Shown: positions 7,457 through 16,056 of the stretch, in pieces
How positions within the stretch are numbered: position 1 is the first letter of the stretch
Layout: the number at the start of each line of letters is the position of its first letter
Assembly (NCBI GenBank): GCA_938015295.1
Contig: CALLQB010000129.1
Coordinates: 1 to 38,242 of the forward strand
Length of the DNA: 38,242 bases
Direction of reading: 5' to 3'
From: an uncultured Acidimicrobiales bacterium
GTDB taxonomy: Bacteria > Actinomycetota > Acidimicrobiia > Acidimicrobiales > SHLQ01
The notes under the pieces: model-generated
Told to the model about the DNA's origin: nothing
The model's input: the letters and a program-made list of their open reading frames with translations, nothing else
Database searches by the model: none
Made by a program: the position numbers and the translations under genes

Positions 7457-8440
7457 ATGACTACTGTTTCTCTTGACGACATCCAAGCAGTCACCACTGC
7501 GGCGCTGATAAAGCATGGCGCCCGCGAAGATATTGCGGGTCACGTAGCAACTGCGGTGAGAGTTGCCGAGGCCAACGGCAACAAGATCTGTGGCCTCTAC
7601 TATCTCGACAGCTACTGCAAACAGCTCGAAACCGGCCGGATCAACGGCGCTACCAATCCGGTCGTCACCATCGACCGTCCGGGAGCCGTGCGGGTCGACG
7701 GTCAGCTCGGATTCGCACAAACCGCGTTTGCTGCCGGATTCGCCGCCGCTGTCGATTCAGCCTCAGCAAATGGCATCTGCGGCTTCGCCGTCGAACACAC
7801 GCACACGTGCACCTCGCTGGGATTCTTCACCGAACAATTCGCCAAGGCCGGCATGTTTGCCATCGGGGCCACCAACGCAACGCCACGAGTAGCGCCGCCA
7901 GGTGGTTCCGAATCGCTTCTCGGCACGAACCCCATCGCCATGGCCGTACCCGACGGCGACGGCGGCGTGGCCTTTCAGTTCGACTTCAGCACAAGCGCCG
8001 TGGCACTAGGCAAAATCACCATGGCTGCCGCAGCCGGCGAACAGATTCCGCTTGGTTGGGCAGTCGATGCCAACGGTCAACCCACCACCGATCCCAAGGC
8101 AGCGCTCGAAGGGTCGCTGGTTTCGGCCGGTGGATACAAGGGATTCGGCATCGGCCTCATGGTTGAGTTGCTTGCCTCTGCGCTCACCGGCTCGCGGCGC
8201 AGCGTCGACGTTCCGCCGCTCAAGGCCCCAGAGGGTCCTCCGCACGACCTTGGCCAGTTTTATATCGTTATCGACCCGACGGCCTATAGCGATCAAGGAT
8301 TCTACGACCACCTGGCCGGGTTGGCCGAGTCGATCGCTGCTCAACCGGGCACCCGGCTTCCGGGGCAGGACTCTGCGCGGCCCGACGCCGTCGAGGTCGA
8401 AGATGATGTCTGGCAGGCGGTGCGGCACCTCGCCGAGTAA
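7457..8440 (+). CDS. Ldh_2-family (malate/L-lactate/ureidoglycolate-type) oxidoreductase, atypical active site
   Basis: This 327-residue NAD(P)H-dependent oxidoreductase belongs to the malate/lactate dehydrogenase type-2 family, which also contains sulfolactate dehydrogenase and piperideine-2-carboxylate reductase. Family segments include VAPPGGSESLLGTNPIAMAVP, DFSTSAVA and GGYKGFGIGLMVELLASALTG, in the usual order and length. The catalytic His of the usual SHG motif (His44 in E. coli YiaK) is replaced: the aligned stretch reads GNKICGLYYLDSY, with Cys45 in its place. It is last gene of a three-gene operon, one base after the aldehyde dehydrogenase. The role is probably reduction or oxidation of a 2-oxo or imino acid; the altered residue makes the exact reaction uncertain. 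Confidence 0.85.
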   Translation: MTTVSLDDIQAVTTAALIKHGAREDIAGHVATAVRVAEANGNKICGLYYLDSYCKQLETGRINGATNPVVTIDRPGAVRVDGQLGFAQTAFAAGFAAAVDSASANGICGFAVEHTHTCTSLGFFTEQFAKAGMFAIGATNATPRVAPPGGSESLLGTNPIAMAVPDGDGGVAFQFDFSTSAVALGKITMAAAAGEQIPLGWAVDANGQPTTDPKAALEGSLVSAGGYKGFGIGLMVELLASALTGSRRSVDVPPLKAPEGPPHDLGQFYIVIDPTAYSDQGFYDHLAGLAESIAAQPGTRLPGQDSARPDAVEVEDDVWQAVRHLAE

Positions 8441-8450
8441 CTTGGTTGCG

Positions 8451-9779
8451 GTGACCACACTCACGACAACGGGACCGGGTTCGCCTACACCCGACAACAT
8501 CGCCGCAAACCCGGTGGGCGGCAACCTTTTGCAACGCCAGACGCGCACCACGCCAGGCCGATTGCGCCTGCGCACGTTCGCCATTGTTGCCTTGGCGCTT
8601 GCCACGGGCATTCTCGCCGCGATCATCTTTAGCCAACGGGCAAACACTGTCGACGTCATCCGAGATGTCGACGAACCGGCGATTCTTGCGGCACGACAGG
8701 TGCAGGCCAGCCTTGCCGAAGCCGACGCTTCGGCTGCCAACGCGTTCCTTGACGGGGGTGCCGAAAACGCGGTGCAGCGAGCGCGCTACGAAGAAGCGAT
8801 CTCGTCGGCTGAGGAATCGCTGGTCACCCTCGCCGCTCGCATCGGCGACGATCAAGAATCGACCGACGCTGTGGTGGCCATCGAGCAAGCGGTGTCGAAC
8901 TATGCCGGTCTCGTCGAGATCGCCCGAGTCAACAACCGCCAAGGATTCCCTGTCGGCGCCGCCTACCTCACCACGGCATCTGACCTGCTTACCAACGAGG
9001 TGTACCCACTCACTGACCTCGTAGCGAACAACAGTGCCCGCGAATACCGCAGCAACTACAACAGCTTGCTTGGTCCACAGATCGGGCTCGCTCTTGCCGT
9101 GGTTGGCCTGGCTGCGCTGCTCACCATCGTGTTGCTACGCACGCACCAGGTGATTTCGCAGAAGTTTCGACGCCGCCTCAACCCGGCGATTGCGCTTGCC
9201 ACACTGCTGGCAGCGGGCCTAACGCTCTGGCTGATTTTGAGTTTGGCATCGCAAGCAAGCTTCGTCGTCGACGCACGCGACGACGGGTATAGCGGCGTTC
9301 GCGAGTACGTCGATTCTCGAGCTCTGGCCTTTCGGGCCAAAGGCGCAGAGTCTCGATACCTCATCGCCCGCGGAAACGAAACCACGGCCGAATTTGATGC
9401 TGCTGCTGACAAGCTTGAGGGCGTCCTCGCTCAGTCTTCGCAGCTTGCCGATGGCGCCAGCGAGCAGGACGCAGCCTCCGACGCACAACAAACATGGCAG
9501 GGGTACCGCAGTGTCCACGACGAAATCGTGCTGTCAGTCGAAGCAGGAAGTCGCCAGGAAGCTGAAAACCTGGCGCTCAATCAATCCAACGTCGCCTTCG
9601 ACGCCGCCGACGAGGCACTTGTTCGCGGCCTCGCACTCAATCAAGACCAGTTCGATCGTTCGATGAACAGCGCGGCGGAGTCCACCAACTTCCTGCCGTT
9701 TGGTGCATTGGCGTTGGCCATCGCCAGCGCACTTCTCAGTCTGTTCGGTATCCAGTCACGCATAAACGAGTACCGCTGA
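8451..9779 (+). CDS. glnX: GlnX-like membrane sensor protein
   Basis: This 442-residue membrane protein has four predicted helices (about residues 43-60, 209-229, 245-266 and 413-434). They bracket two helical extracytoplasmic domains of ~150 residues each, the topology of mycobacterial GlnX (~440 residues). Recognisable family features in the first domain are LAEADASAANAFLDGG and NNRQGFPVGAAYLTTAS. In mycobacteria GlnX receives the signal of the amino-acid-binding lipoprotein GlnH and activates kinase PknG, which phosphorylates GarA to control glutamate metabolism. The start is GTG at 8451 (a TTG at 8442 is possible), 10 bases after the previous stop. The stop overlaps the glnH-like ATG by one base. 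No kinase gene follows, unlike the mycobacterial locus. Confidence 0.8.
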   Translation: MTTLTTTGPGSPTPDNIAANPVGGNLLQRQTRTTPGRLRLRTFAIVALALATGILAAIIFSQRANTVDVIRDVDEPAILAARQVQASLAEADASAANAFLDGGAENAVQRARYEEAISSAEESLVTLAARIGDDQESTDAVVAIEQAVSNYAGLVEIARVNNRQGFPVGAAYLTTASDLLTNEVYPLTDLVANNSAREYRSNYNSLLGPQIGLALAVVGLAALLTIVLLRTHQVISQKFRRRLNPAIALATLLAAGLTLWLILSLASQASFVVDARDDGYSGVREYVDSRALAFRAKGAESRYLIARGNETTAEFDAAADKLEGVLAQSSQLADGASEQDAASDAQQTWQGYRSVHDEIVLSVEAGSRQEAENLALNQSNVAFDAADEALVRGLALNQDQFDRSMNSAAESTNFLPFGALALAIASALLSLFGIQSRINEYR

Positions 9780-10741
9780 TGCGCCGATTCGCTTCCCTCA
9801 TTCTTCTGTTTGTTCTCGTTGCGACGGCCTGCGCCGCTCCAACTGAAGAACCGTTCGATTCGGTCGCCGAGATCGCGGATGCATCGGGTTCTGGCTCCGA
9901 CGCACCGGCGCCCGAACCCGATCCTGCTTGTAACCCTGACAACGCCCGACCAAGTCTGCAGCCTGACCAGCCGCTCCCTCAGCCCGGGGCAATGCCAGCG
10001 GGCACTCGAATGGCCGACATCCTCAGCGACGGGACCTTGCGCATTGGGGTTGCCCAAGACACGCTGTTGTTCGGTTTCCTCAACCCAGGCACTGGCGAGA
10101 TCGAGGGCTTCGATGTCGAGATCGGCAAACTTGTCGCCGACGCGATCTTCGGCACCAGCGACGGCCGGGTCGAACTCATTCCGATCTCGAGCGCCGAACG
10201 CATCCCCGGCCTGGTCGACGGGCGATTCGACATCGTCGTCAAGACCATGACCATCACCTGCACGCGCTGGGGACAGATCGACTTCTCGAGCGTGTACTAC
10301 GAGTCGGGTCAGAAGGTGCTCGTGCGTGAGGGCGCCGGCATTGAGCGCATCGAAGACATGACTGCCGAAGAGTCGGTGTGTGCGGCCGAGGGCACCACGT
10401 CCATTGCGGCAATCGATAACTTCGCGGTGCAATCGGTAGGTGTCGAGACCTGGACCGACTGCCTCGTGCTGTTCCAGCAGGGCCAAACCGATGGCATTTC
10501 TACCGATGACACGATTCTGGCTGGTCTTGCCGCCCAGGATCCCTTTGCGGTCATCGTCGGCGACCTGTTCTCCGAAGAGCCTTACGGCATAGGAAGTTCG
10601 AAGAGTTACCCCGAGTTCACTCGGTTCATCAACGCCGTGCTCGAGCAGGCGCGCCAAGACGGAACGTGGCAGGACCTGTACGACACCTGGCTTCGCGACA
10701 CCCTCGGCGAACAATCGCCACCAACCGCCCAGTACCGCTAA
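9779..10741 (+). CDS. glnH: GlnH-like amino-acid-binding lipoprotein (SBP_bac_3 family)
   Basis: This 320-residue type-3 solute-binding protein is predicted to sense glutamate, aspartate or similar at the cell surface. The N-terminus is a lipoprotein signal (MRRFASLILLFVLVATAC, lipidated C18), followed by a Pro/Glu-rich linker. The binding domain runs from about residue 85: TLRIGVAQDTLLFGFLNPGT, EGFDVEIGKLVADAIFG, SAERIPGLVDGRFDIVVKTMTITC, CAAEGTTSIAAI, and DGISTDDTILAGLAAQDPF. These match the actinobacterial GlnH group. There is no ABC permease or ATPase nearby, so it likely serves signalling through the GlnX-like partner with which it overlaps. A strong hairpin follows the stop. Confidence 0.87.
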   Translation: MRRFASLILLFVLVATACAAPTEEPFDSVAEIADASGSGSDAPAPEPDPACNPDNARPSLQPDQPLPQPGAMPAGTRMADILSDGTLRIGVAQDTLLFGFLNPGTGEIEGFDVEIGKLVADAIFGTSDGRVELIPISSAERIPGLVDGRFDIVVKTMTITCTRWGQIDFSSVYYESGQKVLVREGAGIERIEDMTAEESVCAAEGTTSIAAIDNFAVQSVGVETWTDCLVLFQQGQTDGISTDDTILAGLAAQDPFAVIVGDLFSEEPYGIGSSKSYPEFTRFINAVLEQARQDGTWQDLYDTWLRDTLGEQSPPTAQYR

Positions 10742-10762
10742 ACCGCAGCAGCCAGCCAGCCC

Positions 10763-10802
10763 AAAAGTAAGAACGCGGGGTCTGACCCGCGTTCTTACTT
10801 TT
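10763..10802. terminator. Long hairpin terminator after the glnX-glnH pair
   Basis: Perfect 17-bp arms lie at 10763-10779 (AAAAGTAAGAACGCGGG) and 10786-10802 with a six-base loop, ending in TTTT. It lies 21 bases after the glnH-like stop. The A-rich and T-rich ends make it symmetrical, so it could work in both directions, but the next gene is co-directional. Confidence 0.85.
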
Positions 10803-10862
10803 GGTAGGTGGTGGTGCTCCGCTTGGTTCGTTAGGACTGTTTACGAGTAGAAATTCGTTCAT

Positions 10863-12113
10863 ATGTCCGTGACATCTCGTCTCTTTCGGCTCGTTCTTGT
10901 GGTCTGCCTTGTTCTTTCTGGCACCGTTTTCACCGGAGGCTCAGCAGCAGCAACAGAAGACTCCGACACCGCTATTGACCTTGTCGAGTCAGCCAAGAAG
11001 AAGAAGGAACCGGCTACACCCAAGCCGTTCGTCTGTCCGACTACCGGGCCTATCCGCATCTCCGTCTCGCCGGCCCGCAAAGCAAAAAATCTCAAAGCAA
11101 TGTCCAGCTCGGCGAAACCTGCCCCGGCGGTAAGCGGACGCAACCGCCCGCACCCGGGGTACTCGGGTGTGGTCGGCGCACTCGAACCCTCCACACGAGT
11201 CGTCGTGCCACAGGCTGCTCCACCCAAACGCGTCGCCGAAGGCATCTCGCCGCTCACCGGAAAAAAATCGAAGAAGGCCGATCTTCCCGCTGTTGTCGTG
11301 AAGATCTCCAACTCGCCCCAGGCCCAACCACAAACCGGGCTCCACAAAGCCGACCTGGTGGTCGAAGAGCAGGTCGAAGGCGGCATCACGCGTTTCCTCG
11401 CCATCTATCAAAGCCAGACCGCTCTCGTAGGTCCAGTGCGATCGGTACGGTCGACAGACATCGCCGTGGTCAACTCGCTTCGCACCCCAGCAATGATGTA
11501 CTCAGGTGGCAACCGAACGTTCGTCAGGCTCATCCGAGACCAAAACATCGTCGATGTCAGCGAGGCAACATGCCCGAAATCGTTCCGGCGGGTCGCCGGT
11601 AAGAAAGCGCCGCACAACCTTTACTCTCGCACTGGTTCAATCGCAAAGGCGCTCGATTCTGAGCCACCACGCACACAATTCAGGTTCCGCAAGAGGAATG
11701 AGAAGGTTGGCGGCGTTAAGGCCAAGCGAGCGCAGGTTACCTACACGGCCAACTTGGTCGACTGGCAGTGGCACCCGAAGAAACAGGTCTGGCAGCGGTG
11801 GCAAAACAACCGTCCACATGTAGTCAGCTCTGGGGCTCAGATCGCGGCACAAAACGTGATCATCGCCGAGATCGATCGGGTCGATTCGGGCTTGCGAGAC
11901 AGCGTGGGATCCGTCGTCACCGAAGATGTTTTTGTGGGTAAGGGCAGGGCGGTGATCCTGACCAAGGGTCGCGCAATCCTCGCCCGATGGAACCGGCCTT
12001 CACTCGACCTTCCCGCGACCTTCATCGATCGCAAAACCCGCAAGCCGATCTTTATTACGCCTGGCAACACGTGGATTCAGCTCGCCGAAACCGGCGAATA
12101 CGATTTCGAATAA
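10863..12113 (+). CDS. DUF3048 (YerB-like) secreted protein
   Basis: This 416-residue protein has an N-terminal signal peptide (hydrophobic stretch LVLVVCLVLSGTVFTGGSAAA) without a clear lipobox. A basic, Pro/Lys-rich linker of about 100 residues comes next. The DUF3048 core begins near residue 120 with SPLTGKKSKKADLPAVVVKI. Family marks are QTGLHKADLVVEEQVEGGITRFLAIYQ and VGPVRSVRSTDI, followed by the C-terminal sub-domain ending in TPGNTWIQLAETGEYDFE. The molecular function of DUF3048 is unknown; the YerB name comes from Bacillus. The ATG at 10863 is the natural start for the signal peptide. The frame stays open with coding-like base use for 33 further codons beyond the TAA (see findings). 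Confidence 0.85.
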   Translation: MSVTSRLFRLVLVVCLVLSGTVFTGGSAAATEDSDTAIDLVESAKKKKEPATPKPFVCPTTGPIRISVSPARKAKNLKAMSSSAKPAPAVSGRNRPHPGYSGVVGALEPSTRVVVPQAAPPKRVAEGISPLTGKKSKKADLPAVVVKISNSPQAQPQTGLHKADLVVEEQVEGGITRFLAIYQSQTALVGPVRSVRSTDIAVVNSLRTPAMMYSGGNRTFVRLIRDQNIVDVSEATCPKSFRRVAGKKAPHNLYSRTGSIAKALDSEPPRTQFRFRKRNEKVGGVKAKRAQVTYTANLVDWQWHPKKQVWQRWQNNRPHVVSSGAQIAAQNVIIAEIDRVDSGLRDSVGSVVTEDVFVGKGRAVILTKGRAILARWNRPSLDLPATFIDRKTRKPIFITPGNTWIQLAETGEYDFE

Positions 12114-12250
12114 TTCACCGCCAAACAACAACTCGAGGGCGAGTACACCTTTGGTGTTCGCACCGACTACGCTGACGACATCGCCGCACTGCGGACGACG
12201 AGGCTCCCGTTCTGACGAGCGATCCTCTCGTTTCGGAGTTTGCGAGCGGC

Positions 12251-15200
12251 TTGACAGCTTTGGCGGGAACTCCCGTCACTACGAACCCTCTCAGGAATGA
12301 CGTCACCTCTGTGTTGACCGATGCTGAATTTGACCGTCTTGTCCAACATCATCTCGATGGACGGGCAGACGAACAACAAGTAGCACATCTCACCAATGCC
12401 AAAGACCGATGGGTCGACGCCCTCTTCGACATGCTCGACGAGGCCGAGTTCGTCTACGAACGCGCCCGCAAGACCACCAACGGACCGGGGCGCAACAACG
12501 TCCTTGACGATCTCAACGCCGAATGCAACCGCATCGACGACGTCATCACCGAACTCATCGGCGAGCCCGATATCCCCGACCGGCCAGCACCGAAGCCCGA
12601 AGAACCACCGGGCAATGCCGTGCTGCAACTCTCGTGGTCGGAGGGCCAAGTTGTTGCGTGGGCATCAGGGCACCGGGCCGAACGCGAAAGCACCGAGCAG
12701 GTACTCGAACGTTTGAAGGCACTCGGCGCCGGAGCAATCGACTGGGAGGAACACCAGGCGATCAAGATTCCAACCATTGGACGTGCTCCAGCGTTGTCAG
12801 CCCCGCTTACCTCGATGCTGGGTTGGCTAGCTGCCCTTGGCGCAACACGCGACGCCGAAACGGTTGGACCCAGCGTTGCGTGGATAGGCCTTGCCACCGC
12901 AGCTGCGGTCGAACAGGTCGCGCAAGGCCGTATGGTCCCGCAGCTAAAGCAACGCCGAGCCTCGCGCCGCGGCGGCAACGGCGATCAACCGGTGTTTCGG
13001 GTTCGTTGGGTGCCGACACTGCTCGACGCGAAACGAGTTTCCGAACTCGTCAACTCGCTCCCCGGCGCAGTCATGGCGTCAAATGCTCGCCAGGACAAAC
13101 ACGCTTTTGTGGTGTCGCTTCTCGCAGAGCTGGTCGATGCCATCGCCCGTACCGCTGCCGAACGAATCGAAGCCCCAGCGGCCCCACCAGAACCCAAAAC
13201 GCTCAACGACGCCGGCGAAGCAATGCTCGCCCACCTCGACGGATCAACGTTTAACCTTCCGAATCAATCTGGCGGCGACCTGGCTCGGAAGCTCACCCGC
13301 TGGGCTCAGCATGTTGTCGGCGTCGGAGGCGACCGGCTGATCATCCAGCTCGACCCGCCAGACGACATCGGCGCATGGCACGCAGCAGTTCTCGCGCCGA
13401 CCGAGGAAGGCGACGTCGAGCCGGTCGAATCTGCGCTTGTCACCTCATCGAAGTCGCGGGCCAAGGCGCTCAGCGACCAGCTATCTCGAGTCGAACGGCT
13501 CTTCCCCGAACTCATGCGCGGCGGCGGGCAGCGTCGAGGTGAGGTCATCCTTTCTCAAGACGAGGCATGGCGCCTGATGACCGACGAGGGCGAAGCGCTC
13601 ACCGCGTCGGGTTTCGAAGTGCGGGTGCCTGCACTGTCTCGCAAGAAGCCGACCCCGTCTCTTCGTCTCAGCTCCGAAAGCGACGAAACGGTGGTCGGGG
13701 CACAACAATTGGCCAACGTTCGCTGGTCTGCGGTGTTCGGCGATGTCGAACTGACGGCTGAGGAAATCAACCGGCTTGCTCTCGAGAAACGTCCGTTGGT
13801 GAAGTCGCGTGGCAAGTGGGTTGAGCTCGACAAGGTCGATTTAGCGGCGGCCGCTGAAGCACTCTCGCAACGGGCAGACCAGACCCGCCTTACTGGTGCT
13901 GACATGTTGCGACATGCCCTCGGCCTTGAGGGCGGGTCGATGCTCGGCGGTATCGCCGTATCTGGCGATGGTTGGGCGGCCGACCTGTTGCGCAGCGTTT
14001 CGAATCTGCCCAAAGAGCCCCCCACGAAACCACCACACTTTGCGGGCGAACTTCGCTCCTATCAGGCCGATGCTCTGGCCTGGCTCGGGTTCCTTGACGA
14101 CGCCGGCCTGGGCGGCATCCTTGCCCTCGATATGGGTCTCGGCAAGACGCCAACGATGCTCGCCAACATTGCGGCATCAAACCCTGAACACGGGCCCGCT
14201 CTTGTCATCGCTCCACCTGCTGTTGTTGGCAACTGGGCGTCTGAGGCAAAGAAGTTCGTGCCGGGCGTGTCCGTGCTGGTTCATCACGGCCCGAACCGTG
14301 CAAGTGGCGACGAGCTCATCGATGCCTGCGATGACTACGACGTCGTCATCACTACCTATGGCACCGCAGTACGCGATATGGACGACCTCGAAGACGTCGA
14401 GTTCGGAAAGGTCGTTATCGATGAAGCCCAGGCAATCAAAAACCCGGGCAGCGAAACAGCTCAGCAGCTGCGACGCCTTGACGCCCGCACCCGCATCGCC
14501 CTAACCGGCACCCCAATCGAAAACGGCCTTGGCGACCTGTGGGCAATTCTTGACTGGGCCAATCCGGGCCTGGTCGGCGCCCGAGCGCCGTTTATTGCCA
14601 ACATGACCCCCGAGGCCAAAGGCAAGGAGGGCGCTGAGCAGGCATTGCGGGCGCTCAACGGCCTGCTCGTGTTCCGCCGTACGAAAGCCGAGCCGGCAAT
14701 CGCGGCCGAGCTTCCCGACCGCATCGACGAACTCGACCATTGTGCGATGACCCCCGAACAGATCGGCCTCTATCAAGCCGTTCTCGACGACCTCGCGGTC
14801 GCTACCGCCGAAGCCGACACCGGGTCTTCGCAACGCAAAGGTGCGGTACTCACCGCCATCACTGCGCTCAAACAGATCTGCAATCATCCGGTCAACTACG
14901 ACGAAGACGGCGGCGATCTCGAAGGACGCTCGGGCAAGCTTGCGCGGCTCAACGAGATCCTCGATGTTGTGTTTGCTGCCGACGAGCGGATCCTCATCTT
15001 CACCCACTTCGCCACGTGGGGCGATCGTCTCGCGAAGTACCTCACCGAACGTATGGGCCAGTCGATCCGCTGCTACCACGGTGGCCTTTCGCGCGGCGAG
15101 CGCGACCGGATGGTCGAGGAGTTCCAGGCCGGAGAAGGCGCCGGCGCCATGGTGCTATCGCTCAAAGCCGGGGGCACTGGTCTTAACCTCACTGCGGCGA

Positions 15201-15562
15201 GCCACGTCGTGTTGTACGACCGCTGGTGGAACCCAGCCGTCGAGGATCAAGCCCGCGACCGGGTGTGGCGTATTGGTCAGAAGAACACGGTTATCTGCCA
15301 TCGTCTGGTATGTCCGGGCACCGTCGATGAACGGGTCGAAGAAGTGGTCGCTGGCAAACGCCAGATCGCCAACATGGTGCTGCCCAAGTCGAGCAGCATT
15401 GGCGATCTCGATGCCACACAGCTTCAGCAAGCGCTCGGGCTCGACCCCGATACCCTGCTCGAACTCGACGCCGACGACGAACTCAATGTTTCGTCAGGTC
15501 AGACCGATCAACAAGATCCATTCGACGCCCAGCAAAGCGAACACGAGGAGGTGGGCGTATGA
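12251..15562 (+). CDS. SNF2-family DEAD/DEAH-like helicase with SNF2-associated N-terminal domain
   Basis: The protein has up to 1103 residues. The N-terminal ~600 residues are the poorly understood helicase-associated region (SNF2_N_2/DUF3670-like), preceded by an acidic helical segment. The SNF2 ATPase core starts at about residue 595 (GELRSYQADALAWLGFL). It has Walker A DMGLGKT near residue 628, Walker B variant VVIDEAQAIKN near 722 and motif III LTGTPIENGLGDLW. The second RecA lobe has FTHFATWGDRL, CYHGGLSRGERDRM, LKAGGTGLNLTAASHV and the arginine-finger motif DQARDRVWRIGQ. It would translocate on double-stranded DNA; related actinobacterial proteins are suspected in DNA repair. The start is uncertain: TTG at 12251, or GTG at 12311 just before TDAEFDRL. 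The stop overlaps the next ATG by four bases. Confidence 0.93.
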   Translation: MTALAGTPVTTNPLRNDVTSVLTDAEFDRLVQHHLDGRADEQQVAHLTNAKDRWVDALFDMLDEAEFVYERARKTTNGPGRNNVLDDLNAECNRIDDVITELIGEPDIPDRPAPKPEEPPGNAVLQLSWSEGQVVAWASGHRAERESTEQVLERLKALGAGAIDWEEHQAIKIPTIGRAPALSAPLTSMLGWLAALGATRDAETVGPSVAWIGLATAAAVEQVAQGRMVPQLKQRRASRRGGNGDQPVFRVRWVPTLLDAKRVSELVNSLPGAVMASNARQDKHAFVVSLLAELVDAIARTAAERIEAPAAPPEPKTLNDAGEAMLAHLDGSTFNLPNQSGGDLARKLTRWAQHVVGVGGDRLIIQLDPPDDIGAWHAAVLAPTEEGDVEPVESALVTSSKSRAKALSDQLSRVERLFPELMRGGGQRRGEVILSQDEAWRLMTDEGEALTASGFEVRVPALSRKKPTPSLRLSSESDETVVGAQQLANVRWSAVFGDVELTAEEINRLALEKRPLVKSRGKWVELDKVDLAAAAEALSQRADQTRLTGADMLRHALGLEGGSMLGGIAVSGDGWAADLLRSVSNLPKEPPTKPPHFAGELRSYQADALAWLGFLDDAGLGGILALDMGLGKTPTMLANIAASNPEHGPALVIAPPAVVGNWASEAKKFVPGVSVLVHHGPNRASGDELIDACDDYDVVITTYGTAVRDMDDLEDVEFGKVVIDEAQAIKNPGSETAQQLRRLDARTRIALTGTPIENGLGDLWAILDWANPGLVGARAPFIANMTPEAKGKEGAEQALRALNGLLVFRRTKAEPAIAAELPDRIDELDHCAMTPEQIGLYQAVLDDLAVATAEADTGSSQRKGAVLTAITALKQICNHPVNYDEDGGDLEGRSGKLARLNEILDVVFAADERILIFTHFATWGDRLAKYLTERMGQSIRCYHGGLSRGERDRMVEEFQAGEGAGAMVLSLKAGGTGLNLTAASHVVLYDRWWNPAVEDQARDRVWRIGQKNTVICHRLVCPGTVDERVEEVVAGKRQIANMVLPKSSSIGDLDATQLQQALGLDPDTLLELDADDELNVSSGQTDQQDPFDAQQSEHEEVGV

Positions 15563-15960
15563 GCTCACGAGGTCGCCGTCGCAAGAGCGGCTCGAACCAG
15601 GGCAATCAGAACAACTCTTCAGGCTCGCAAGCCAACGGTTCGAAGAACAGCAACAAAGGTCGGCAACCCAAGCAGGGGAAGCAGGGAAAACAAGGTAAAC
15701 AAAAGGCGCCAAAGTTTGATGCTGCCGACTTCTGGGGCGATGCAGACGATTTGCCGGAACCTCACGGCTACGATGTCGAGGCAACCGACCCGACCGCTAT
15801 TCTTCGATCACTCGGCCGACCGCCAATTCCGGGTAGTGAAGCCGCTGCCGAGCACCACTTCACTATGATTTACGAACGTTCAGGCATGCTGGCGACCGCT
15901 CTGGCTGCTGCTGGTGGCCTCGGAGAAATACAAGCCAGCCCTGAGGCAGACGCGAGCTAA
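15559..15960 (+). CDS. Small basic conserved hypothetical protein coupled to the SNF2 helicase
   Basis: This 133-residue protein is of unknown function. The first ~50 residues are low-complexity and strongly basic/polar (Ser, Asn, Gln, Lys, Arg), including a KQG tandem repeat (KQGKQGKQGKQK), probably disordered and nucleic-acid binding (inference). Residues ~55-120 look ordered: FDAADFWGDADDLPEP, then DPTAILRSLGRPPIPGSEAAAEHHFTMIYER. I recall similar short proteins containing a SLGRPP segment beside actinobacterial SNF2 helicases, but cannot verify this. A four-base overlap with the helicase stop indicates translational coupling and a likely shared function. Confidence 0.7.
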   Translation: MSSRGRRRKSGSNQGNQNNSSGSQANGSKNSNKGRQPKQGKQGKQGKQKAPKFDAADFWGDADDLPEPHGYDVEATDPTAILRSLGRPPIPGSEAAAEHHFTMIYERSGMLATALAAAGGLGEIQASPEADAS

Positions 15961-16056
15961 CCCAGGCGCCTGTGCCAAAGGACCTATTGATGCATTTCAG
16001 TATATTTGGTTCACTGGGAATACTTTTCTGATACGAAAGCCGCGAGGCATCCCCCC

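Noticed and set aside
9641..10714. 357-codon minus-strand frame opposite glnH
   Set aside because: It is a codon-bias shadow; no motif, and it crosses the glnX/glnH junction.
15661..15710. AAGCAGGG-type near-repeats as a possible repeat array
   Set aside because: They encode the KQG repeat of the small basic protein; too few and too imperfect for a CRISPR or satellite.
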